From assembly GCA_946886875.1 (NCBI GenBank), contig CAMPJN010000065.1:1-13669 (forward strand): a stretch of DNA of 13,669 bases, given 5' to 3'. The translations under genes were made by a program, and so were the position numbers. The notes under the pieces are model-generated. The model was not told where the DNA came from. It saw nothing but the letters and a program-made list of their open reading frames with translations, and searched no databases. Source of the DNA: an uncultured Pseudomonas sp. Its GTDB lineage: Bacteria; Pseudomonadota; Gammaproteobacteria; Pseudomonadales; Pseudomonadaceae. This document shows, in pieces, positions 8,587 to 13,669 of this stretch (position 1 is its first letter; every line of letters begins with the position of its first letter).

Positions 8587-9918
8587 GTGAAGCCTTCGCG
8601 CGCGTTACTGGCGCTACTCGGCAGCCTGCTCGGCCTGGCGATCCTGCTCGGCGCCCTGACCGCGCTGGATCTGCGCATCCCGCAAAGCCTGCACGTCATC
8701 TGGTGGGCGGCGCTGTTGGTGTTGCTCGGCGCCGCGCTGGTCGACGCCGGTCTGCTACGCCGCCTGCCGTCGCCACGCATCGAGCGGCAGCTGCCCGGCA
8801 ATCTGCCTTTGGGCCGTTGGAGCGAGGTGCAACTGTGTGTGCACCACACCTACAGCAGCAGTATCGCCGTGGAGGTGTTCGACCATCTGCCAGGTGACAT
8901 GGCTTTCGAGCATTTGCCGCTGCGTGTCGAATTGCACCCGGGCGAACAAACCCAGGTCGGCTACCGGGTACGACCGCTGACCCGCGGCCATTTCGTCTTT
9001 CCCCGTTGTGAGGTCGAACTGCCCAGCCCGCTGCGGCTCTGGCGTGCACGGCGCTACCTGGATCTACCTGGGGAAACCCGCGTCTACCCGGATTTCGCCC
9101 GTCTCTATGGCGCGCAATTGATGGCGGTCGACGACTGGCTCAGCCAACTCGGCGTGCGCCAACGTCAGCGCCGTGGCCTGGGCCTGGAATTCCATCAGCT
9201 GCGCGAGTTTCGCGATGGCGACACCCTGCGCCAGATCGACTGGAAGGCCACGGCGCGCAAGCGCACACCAATCGCCCGGGAATATCAGGACGAACGCGAC
9301 CAACAGATCGTCTTCCTGCTCGACTGCGGGCGACGCATGCGCAACCAGGACGGCGAGTTGTCGCACTTCGATCACGCCCTCAACGCCAGCTTGCTGCTCA
9401 GCTACGTGGCCCTGCGTCAGGGCGATGCGGTGGGCCTGGCGACCTTTGCCAGCGAGCAGAAACGCTTCCTGCCGCCGGTCAAAGGCTCGGCCCAGCTCAA
9501 TGTGCTGCTCAATGCGGTGTACGACCTGCACAGCACGCAACTGCCGGCCGACTTCGCCAGCGCCGCCGACGCCCTGCTCAGCCGGCAACGGCGCCGCGCC
9601 CTGGTGGTGCTGGTGACCAACCTGCGCGACGAAGACGACCAGGAGCTGCTGAATGCGGTCAAACGCATCGGCCGCCAGCACCGCGTGCTGATCGCCAGCC
9701 TGCGCGAAGAAGTGTTGGATGAGGTGCGGCAAACCCCGGTACGGGATTTCGAAACCGCGCTGACTTATTGCGGCACCCTCGACTACCTCAACGCCCGCGA
9801 CAGCCTGCACGAACGCCTGGCCGCGCATAACGTCCCAGTACTCGACGCCCGCCCCAGCGAACTAGGCCCGGAACTGGTGAGCCGCTATCTGGGGTGGAAA
9901 AAGGCTGGGGTGTTATAG
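8587..9918 (+). CDS. DUF58 (vWA-like) protein, partner of MoxR ATPase
   Basis: The protein has 443 residues, the usual size for the family. Two N-terminal membrane helices (about 6–26 and 37–56) anchor a cytoplasmic part that begins with a beta-rich region. The DUF58 signature is FHQLREFRDGDTLRQIDWKA followed by TARKRTPIAREYQDERDQQI (202–241), leading straight into a vWA-like strand, VFLLDCGRRM (242–251). The metal-site motif of classical vWA domains (DxSxS) is here DCGRR, with both serines replaced, so metal-dependent adhesion as in canonical vWA is doubtful. DUF58 proteins almost always accompany MoxR ATPases and are thought to be their adaptors or substrates. GTG at 8587 is the chosen start. 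It is the last gene of the operon; its TAG stop opens directly into a repeat-rich convergent intergenic region. Confidence 0.9.
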   Translation: MKPSRALLALLGSLLGLAILLGALTALDLRIPQSLHVIWWAALLVLLGAALVDAGLLRRLPSPRIERQLPGNLPLGRWSEVQLCVHHTYSSSIAVEVFDHLPGDMAFEHLPLRVELHPGEQTQVGYRVRPLTRGHFVFPRCEVELPSPLRLWRARRYLDLPGETRVYPDFARLYGAQLMAVDDWLSQLGVRQRQRRGLGLEFHQLREFRDGDTLRQIDWKATARKRTPIAREYQDERDQQIVFLLDCGRRMRNQDGELSHFDHALNASLLLSYVALRQGDAVGLATFASEQKRFLPPVKGSAQLNVLLNAVYDLHSTQLPADFASAADALLSRQRRRALVVLVTNLRDEDDQELLNAVKRIGRQHRVLIASLREEVLDEVRQTPVRDFETALTYCGTLDYLNARDSLHERLAAHNVPVLDARPSELGPELVSRYLGWKKAGVL

Positions 9919-9930
9919 GTTGGGCGCAAC

Positions 9931-10002
9931 CCGTAGGTTGGGTTAGCGGCGATTGTCATGGTTCAAGCAACGACATCGCCGCCTGCCGCCGCGTAACCCA
10001 AC
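9931..10002 (+). repeat. 72-bp palindromic repeat element, copy A
   Basis: The element starts CCGTAGGTTGGGTTAGCGG and ends CGCCGCGTAACCCAAC, so its ends are themselves an imperfect terminal inverted repeat. A second 72-bp copy lies inverted at 10070–10141: the first 21 nt (9931–9951) are a perfect match to the reverse complement of 10121–10141, and the last 16 nt (9987–10002) to that of 10070–10085. The 35-nt interiors have the same length but differ except for a central AACGAC. A short hairpin of related sequence (GGTTG…CAACC, 9918–9931) precedes it. Function unknown; it resembles the mobile or REP-like extragenic palindromes of pseudomonads. Confidence 0.85.
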
Positions 10003-10069
10003 AGGGGGATCTATGCGGTGTAATTGGTGATCGAGCTTTGTCTATCTCCAGGCACCGCGCCGCCGTCTT

Positions 10070-10141
10070 GTTGGGTTACGCGGCGTTCGATAGCTGGGTC
10101 GTTCGGGCGTTACGGGTATGCGCCGCTAACCCAACCTACGG
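10070..10141 (-). repeat. 72-bp palindromic repeat element, copy B (inverted)
   Basis: This is the inverted partner of the element at 9931–10002, of exactly equal length, separated from it by 67 nt without visible features. Outer arms (21 bp) and inner arms (16 bp) pair perfectly between copies, so the whole block 9931–10141 could fold into a large cruciform or, as RNA, alternative hairpins. Lying between convergent genes, it may stop transcripts from both sides; no U-tract is present. Confidence 0.85.
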
Positions 10142-10157
10142 ACGGTGCGGAACTCAA

Positions 10158-10185
10158 CCAACGTGGCCCGACCAACGTGGCCCGA
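10158..10185. repeat. 14-bp perfect tandem duplication
   Basis: The unit CCAACGTGGCCCGA occurs twice head to tail (10158–10171 and 10172–10185) and is followed by CCCAACCT, close to the repeat-element ends. It lies 23 nt beyond the 3' end of the small gene at 10208 and is probably a slippage product. Confidence 0.8.
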
Positions 10186-10207
10186 CCCAACCTCAGAGCA
10201 ATAAATC

Positions 10208-10495
10208 TCAACCGCGGGCGGCTTTGACGATTTCGATATAGGGCTCGGCGAAGCGTTGATCCTGAACCAAGGCGATAAAATCGTTGCCTTGCGCATCGGT
10301 TGCAGTCAGGTCGTAACCGGCTTCGACGAAGAAGCCGACAAAGCGCTCGAAGTCATCGATACGCAGACCGCGATAGGCCTTGATCAGCTTATGCAGCGAC
10401 GGCGGCGTGGCGTCGGCGGGCTCCACTGCCAGGAATAGCTTGATCGACTCTTCGGTAATTTCTTCGCCAATTACCTGCTTTTTGTCTTTACGCAT
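10208..10495 (-). CDS. PA4642-family small conserved protein of unknown function
   Basis: This is a soluble protein of 95 residues with no signal peptide or membrane segment. It opens with a basic cap (MRKDKKQVIGEEI), continues with a highly conserved-looking central helix pair (SLHKLIKAYRGLRIDDFERF, residues 33–52, then VGFFVEAGYDL), and ends in a segment with DQRFAEPYIEIVKAARG. It closely resembles P. aeruginosa PA4642 from memory. The family is confined to pseudomonads and relatives, as far as I know, and has no assigned function. The ATG at 10495 is chosen because GGAG (10502–10505 on this strand) lies 6 nt upstream; a TTG two codons earlier (10501) is less likely. It is divergent from the DauA-like gene and convergent with DUF58. 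Confidence 0.85.
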   Translation of the reverse strand: MRKDKKQVIGEEITEESIKLFLAVEPADATPPSLHKLIKAYRGLRIDDFERFVGFFVEAGYDLTATDAQGNDFIALVQDQRFAEPYIEIVKAARG

Positions 10496-10501
10496 GCTCA
10501 A

Positions 10502-10505
10502 CTCC
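10502..10505 (-). promoter_or_regulatory. Ribosome-binding site of the PA4642-family gene
   Basis: GGAG on the − strand with a 6-nt spacer selects the ATG at 10495 over the overlapping TTG at 10501. Confidence 0.55.
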
Positions 10506-10576
10506 AGCTACCGGGCCTCGGGGGGCGGCAGTTTACCCCCGGCCAGGCCCAAGGCTCAACGCGTGCGAGCAAGCCG

Positions 10577-10593
10577 GGTTGTGTAACACAGCC
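10577..10593. promoter_or_regulatory. Near-perfect palindrome, possible operator
   Basis: GGTTGTG (10577–10583) and CACAGCC (10587–10593) pair with one G·T wobble around TAA; the core TGTG-TAA-CACA is perfect. It stands in the divergent region between the PA4642-family gene and the DauA-like transporter. A dimeric regulator site is possible, but the identity of any binder is unknown. Confidence 0.3.
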
Positions 10594-10609
10594 AACTGGG
10601 GCTACAACA

Positions 10610-10653
10610 GGCGACTTAGGTCGCCCCTATGTCTGGGCCGCAACACCTATACT
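10610..10653 (+). promoter_or_regulatory. Candidate promoter of the DauA-like gene with an overlapping 6-bp inverted repeat
   Basis: TATACT (10648–10653) is a good −10 box (5/6), 26 nt before the ATG at 10679. No recognisable −35 box lies 16–18 nt upstream. Just upstream of that position is a perfect 6-bp inverted repeat GGCGAC-TTAG-GTCGCC (10610–10625). A −10 without −35 next to a palindrome fits an activator-dependent promoter, but this is inference. Confidence 0.35.
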
Positions 10654-10678
10654 GCGATCAACCACCGTGGACGCCATC

Positions 10679-12418
10679 ATGCTGCCAGCCCAACCCGTGC
10701 TTTTCGCCGCCTTGCGTCAAAGCCTGCGCGGCGGTTACTCCTGGAAGCATCTTCGCGGTGATCTGAGCGCTGGTCTGACGGTCGGCATCATTGCCATTCC
10801 GCTGGCCATGGCCCTGGCGATCGCCGTCGGGGTGGCGCCGCAGCATGGGCTCTATACGGTGCTGGTGGCGGGCGCGCTGATCGCCTTGTTCGGTGGTTCG
10901 CGCTTCAACGTCTCCGGCCCGACCGCGGCCTTCGTGGTGATTCTGCTGCCGATCACCCAGCAGTTCGGCCTTGGCGGTTTGCTGTTGTGCACGCTGATGG
11001 CCGGGCTGATCCTGATCGCCCTTGGCCTGCTGCGCGCCGGCCGGCTGATCGAATTCATCCCCTACCCGGTGACCCTGGGTTTTACCGCAGGCATCGGCAT
11101 CGTTATCGCCACCCTGCAGATCAAGGATTTGCTCGGCCTGAGCCTGGCCTCCCAGCCGAATAACTACATCGAGCAGCTCAATGCGCTGCTGCATGCCCTG
11201 CCCAGCCTGCAGATGGGCGACAGTCTGGTCGCGCTGGCGTGCCTGGCGGTATTGCTGATCTGGCCGCGTTGGGTGCCCAAGGTGCCCGGACACCTGGTGG
11301 CGCTGACCCTGGGCGCGTTGCTGGCGCTGTTGCTGGAAACCTTCGGCCTGCCGGTGGCGACCCTCGGCGAGCGTTTCAGCTACAGCCTCGATGGCGTCGA
11401 ACAGGCCGGTATTCCGCCATTTCTGCCGAGTTTCGCTTGGCCCTGGCAATTGCCCGGCGCCGACGGCCAACCCTTGCATATGAGCTTCGAGCTGGTTCGC
11501 CAACTGCTCGCCCCGGCGTTTGCCATCGCCATGCTCGGGGCGATCGAATCGCTGCTCTGTGCGGTGGTCGCCGACGGCATGACCGGCAGCAAGCACGACC
11601 CCAATGGCGAATTGATCGGCCAGGGCATCGGCAACCTGGTAGCGCCGCTTTTTGGCGGTATCACCGCCACCGCCGCCATTGCCCGCAGCGCGGCCAACGT
11701 GCGTGCCGGGGCTTTTTCGCCATTGGCTGCGGTGATTCACTCGGCCGTGGTGCTGATCGCCATCGTGTTTCTCGCACCGCTGTTCAGCTATTTGCCGATG
11801 GCCGCGCTGGCCGCCTTGCTGTTGATGGTGGCGTGGAACATGAGCGAAGCGCGGCACGTGCGCCACACGCTGCGCATCGCCCCGCGCAACGACGTGCTGG
11901 TGCTGCTCACCTGCCTGATCCTCACAGTGCTGTTCGACATGGTGCTGGCGGTTGGCGTCGGCCTGCTGCTGGCCGCCGGCTTGTTTATCAAACGCATGAG
12001 CGACCTGACCGATACCGAAAGCCTGCCCCGGCACTTTCACCAGGCGCTGAACGACTTGCCGGAGCATGTGCTGGTCTATGCGATCCGCGGGCCGCTGTTC
12101 TTCGGCGCCGCGGAAAAGGCTCTGAGCGTGCTGCGCCGCTTCACCCCGGGGGTCAAGGTGGTGATAGTCGACATCAGCGCTGTGCCTCTGCTGGACATGA
12201 CCGCCCTGGCGGCACTGAACAACGTATTGCGCGACTACCGCGAACAGAACGTCGGCTTGGTGCTCAGCGGCCCGGCGCCCCAGGTGCGCCTGCAACTGCG
12301 CCGCGCCGGAATCCAGCGGGTCGAAGGGCAACTGGCCTATGTGCGCGACCTGGTCCAGGCCAGAGAGAAAGCCCTGCGCTGGCTGGCGCCGAAGGACGAT
12401 GGGGAAGATCGCTTGTAG
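10679..12418 (+). CDS. dauA: DauA-like SulP-family anion/C4-dicarboxylate transporter with STAS domain
   Basis: This inner-membrane transporter has 579 residues. The SulP membrane domain fills about 25–440 and a cytoplasmic STAS domain about 455–565. It follows E. coli DauA (a C4-dicarboxylate transporter active at acidic pH) closely over long stretches: LTVGIIAIPLAMALAIAVGV, GGSRFNVSGPTAAFVVIL (72–89), AMLGAIESLLCAVVADGMTG, GGITATAAIARSAANVRAG and LLLMVAWNMSEA. The STAS segment contains VVIVDISAVPLLDMTALAAL, with the conserved Asp-Met-Thr at the usual phosphorylation/nucleotide loop. The substrate could be succinate-type acids, sulfate or bicarbonate; DauA is the nearest match I recognise. 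The ATG at 10679 (weak GGA 7 nt upstream) is preferred to the GTG at 10667. The stop TAG is part of the repeat that follows. Confidence 0.86.
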   Translation: MLPAQPVLFAALRQSLRGGYSWKHLRGDLSAGLTVGIIAIPLAMALAIAVGVAPQHGLYTVLVAGALIALFGGSRFNVSGPTAAFVVILLPITQQFGLGGLLLCTLMAGLILIALGLLRAGRLIEFIPYPVTLGFTAGIGIVIATLQIKDLLGLSLASQPNNYIEQLNALLHALPSLQMGDSLVALACLAVLLIWPRWVPKVPGHLVALTLGALLALLLETFGLPVATLGERFSYSLDGVEQAGIPPFLPSFAWPWQLPGADGQPLHMSFELVRQLLAPAFAIAMLGAIESLLCAVVADGMTGSKHDPNGELIGQGIGNLVAPLFGGITATAAIARSAANVRAGAFSPLAAVIHSAVVLIAIVFLAPLFSYLPMAALAALLLMVAWNMSEARHVRHTLRIAPRNDVLVLLTCLILTVLFDMVLAVGVGLLLAAGLFIKRMSDLTDTESLPRHFHQALNDLPEHVLVYAIRGPLFFGAAEKALSVLRRFTPGVKVVIVDISAVPLLDMTALAALNNVLRDYREQNVGLVLSGPAPQVRLQLRRAGIQRVEGQLAYVRDLVQAREKALRWLAPKDDGEDRL

Positions 12419-12445
12419 GGTGGACATGGCGCAGCCTTGTCCACC
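12414..12445 (+). repeat. 32-bp palindromic repeat, copy 1 (overlaps dauA stop)
   Basis: The element begins in the last dauA codon (TGTAGGGTGGACATGG…) and ends TTGTCCACC. Internally, GGTGGACA (12419–12426) and TGTCCACC (12438–12445) form a perfect 8-bp stem with an 11-nt loop. It matches the reverse complement of 12461–12492 at 25 of 32 positions. No T-run follows, so a classical terminator is unlikely, though the hairpin may still act as one or stabilise the mRNA 3' end. Confidence 0.75.
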
Positions 12446-12460
12446 GTTGACGCCCGAGAC

Positions 12461-12492
12461 GGCGGACAAGCCTTCGGCATGCCCTCCCTACG
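12461..12492 (-). repeat. 32-bp palindromic repeat, copy 2 (inverted)
   Basis: This is the inverted partner of the copy at 12414–12445, separated by 15 nt. The outer hexamers GTAGGG (12415–12420) and CCCTAC (12486–12491) bracket the pair. It ends 22 nt before the stop codon of the convergent cupin gene. The arrangement of two short palindromes in opposite orientation is REPIN/BIME-like. Confidence 0.72.
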
Positions 12493-12514
12493 ATTTCTTC
12501 TTAGGTTTTACAGA

Positions 12515-12988
12515 CTACATAAATTGCGCGCGCATCCAGGCCTGGTATTCGGCGACACCGGGTTCGCCTTCGCGCGGTGCCCAGCTGGCCAACTCGCCCT
12601 CGCCCACGGGTTTATAGGGCCCGGCTTTGCATTCGAATAGGATGCTGTCGGCCTCCAGCACCACCAGCGCATGGAATACGCCCGGCGGCAGATCGACGCC
12701 GACGCAATCGCCGCCGGCTTGCAGCACGCGCTGCTCCAGCACTTCGCCCATCTCGTTGAAAATCAGCAGACCCAGGCAGCCCTTGAGCACCAGCAGGGCT
12801 TCGGCCTTGTCGACTGAAAGGTGGCGGTGCGGCGGGATATAGGTGTCCGGCTGCAAGCCCACGGCCATGCGGTGACAGGGCTCGTCCATCTGGTGGAAGT
12901 TATGGTGTTGGCGCTGCCGCGGACTGTCCGCGGCTTGAGCAGCCAATTCGCCGAACAGGCGTTGATCGAGAAAGCATGGCGCACTCAT
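12515..12988 (-). CDS. WbuC-type cupin-fold metalloprotein
   Basis: This cytoplasmic protein of 157 residues has a single cupin barrel. The metal-site pattern is intact: H54 and H56 in IPPHRHLSVDKAEALLVLKG, E63 in the same strand, and H106 in LPPGVFHALVVL. The N-terminal part (RQRQHHNFHQMDEPCHRMAVGLQPDTY) is typical of the WbuC family, first named from O-antigen clusters but also found, as here, outside them. The reaction is unknown. The start codon lies 3 nt after the hpt stop, with no strong ribosome-binding site, so translation is probably coupled to hpt. P. aeruginosa has, as I recall, the same pair (PA4644–PA4645), which suggests a housekeeping rather than polysaccharide role. Confidence 0.85.
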   Translation of the reverse strand: MSAPCFLDQRLFGELAAQAADSPRQRQHHNFHQMDEPCHRMAVGLQPDTYIPPHRHLSVDKAEALLVLKGCLGLLIFNEMGEVLEQRVLQAGGDCVGVDLPPGVFHALVVLEADSILFECKAGPYKPVGEGELASWAPREGEPGVAEYQAWMRAQFM

Positions 12989-12991
12989 CGG

Positions 12992-13549
12992 CTACAGGCC
13001 CTTGACCGCATAGATCCCCGGTGCATTACGCCAGTAGCCTTTGTAGTCCATGCCGTAGCCGAAGATGTAGCGGTCGATGCAGGGCAGGCCAACGAAATCG
13101 GCTTTCAGGTCCGGGCGCGCCTTGCGCTGGTGGTCCTTGTCGATCAGCACCGCGGTATGCACGGCGCGAGCCCCGGCGTGGTGGCAGAAATCGATGATCG
13201 CCCCCAGGGTGTGCCCTTCATCGAGAATGTCATCGATGATCAGCACATCGCGGTCGATAAAGGAGATTTCCGGCTTGGCCTTCCAGAACAGCTCGCCACC
13301 GCTGGTTTCATTGCGGTAGCGGGTGGCGTGCAGGTAGGACAGCTCCAACGGGAAGTTGAGCTTGGGCAGCAGCTTGCCGGTGAAAATCAGGCCGCCGTTC
13401 ATCACGCAGAACACCACGGGGTTGCTCTCGGCCAACTGGCTGTTGATCGTCGTGGCCATGCGCTCGATGGCCGCCTCCACTTCGGCCTCGCTGTACAGGC
13501 AATCGGCTTCGGCCATGACTTGGCGGATATGCGCGAGATCGGCGGGCAT
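12992..13549 (-). CDS. hpt: Hypoxanthine(-guanine) phosphoribosyltransferase
   Basis: This cytoplasmic purine-salvage enzyme has 185 residues and joins hypoxanthine or guanine to PRPP to give IMP or GMP. The PRPP-binding loop is VLIIDDILDEGHT (102–114), with the paired Asp106/Asp107 expected for type I phosphoribosyltransferases. CVMNGGLIFTGKLLP (48–62) is the pyrophosphate-loop region, and DLKADFVGLPCIDRYIFGYG with GMDYKGYWRN form the base-binding end. The sequence is collinear over its whole length with the P. aeruginosa PA4645 product as I remember it. The ATG at 13549 has GAGGA (13556–13560) 6 nt upstream. It is the first gene of a unit with the cupin gene, 3 nt apart. The 120 nt between its start and the window edge hold its leader and promoter; I could not identify convincing −35/−10 boxes there. 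Confidence 0.95.
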   Translation of the reverse strand: MPADLAHIRQVMAEADCLYSEAEVEAAIERMATTINSQLAESNPVVFCVMNGGLIFTGKLLPKLNFPLELSYLHATRYRNETSGGELFWKAKPEISFIDRDVLIIDDILDEGHTLGAIIDFCHHAGARAVHTAVLIDKDHQRKARPDLKADFVGLPCIDRYIFGYGMDYKGYWRNAPGIYAVKGL

Positions 13550-13669
13550 GCTGTTTCCTCTTCAGTGGATGACGCCGCACCGCCCAGGAATCTGACCGAT
13601 ACGTCAAAATAAAAGCCGGCAAAGGTACCTATCCGCGCCGAACAGGGCAAGCCTTGTACGTCGCTTAGC

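Noticed and set aside
9996..10076. Possible integron attC site (ACCCAAC … GTTGGGT fits RYYYAAC … GTTRRRY)
   Set aside because: The inverted repeats extend outward from these heptamers instead of inward, no L boxes are seen, no cassette or integrase is nearby, and the 72-bp doublet explains the match.
9894..10241. Short + strand frames through the gap after DUF58
   Set aside because: They consist mostly of the 72-bp and 14-bp repeats and overlap gene ends; not credible as proteins.
10658..12469. A 603-codon open frame on the − strand across the whole DauA-like gene
   Set aside because: Its translation is Gln/His/Arg-rich with no domain, and it is the antisense of a clear SulP transporter in high-GC DNA; a codon-bias shadow.
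12821..13612. A 263-codon + strand frame opposite hpt and the cupin gene
   Set aside because: Spans two unmistakable − strand genes and their junction; a shadow.
13550..13669. A promoter for hpt
   Set aside because: Several T-rich and TTG-like stretches exist on the − strand, but no pair with acceptable boxes and spacing was convincing.

Overview
The window is about 13.7 kb of chromosome from a Pseudomonas species. The evidence is an MvaT-type H-NS-like protein, an HPRT and a small acidic protein that read like their P. aeruginosa counterparts, high GC with strong C/G third positions, and the order mvaT–sbcB followed by a conserved membrane/MoxR cluster. The species cannot be fixed from the sequence alone.

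Left part (1–2880): the 3' end of mvaT (+) meets sbcB (exonuclease I, −) head to tail-end, with a strong, probably bidirectional terminator in between. Divergent from sbcB is a five-or-so-helix membrane protein of the BPSS1780/DUF975-like type, closed by a 10-bp-stem hairpin.

Central part (2933–9918): six genes in one direction encode RDD protein, SpoIIM-like protein, DUF4129 protein, DUF4350 protein, MoxR AAA+ ATPase and DUF58 (vWA-like) protein. The first five junctions overlap or nearly so: three are 4-nt ATGA overlaps, one is a 14-nt overlap, and the last is a 25-nt gap. This is an operon that looks translationally coupled. It most likely builds one membrane-associated machine: four integral membrane partners, an AAA+ motor and its usual DUF58 companion. 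Its biological role is not established and it is the best candidate in the window for an under-described system.

Right part (9919–13669): a small conserved gene (PA4642 family, −), a DauA-like SulP transporter with STAS domain (+), and a likely two-gene unit hpt–cupin (−; HPRT and a WbuC-type cupin). From memory of P. aeruginosa PAO1 numbering, the left and central genes correspond to about PA4315–PA4323 and the right ones to about PA4642–PA4645, so two blocks distant in PAO1 appear to be joined here.

Non-coding structure: two different inverted repeat doublets are present. One is a pair of 72-bp elements (9931–10002 and 10070–10141). The other is a pair of 32-bp elements (12414–12445 and 12461–12492). 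Both sit between convergent genes, and both begin at or in the stop codon of the + strand gene. The first also lies at the apparent synteny junction. No rRNA, tRNA, transposase, CRISPR array or prophage gene was seen. No gene-free stretch exceeds 300 bases; the longest, 9919–10207, is filled mostly by the 72-bp doublet and a 14-bp tandem repeat.
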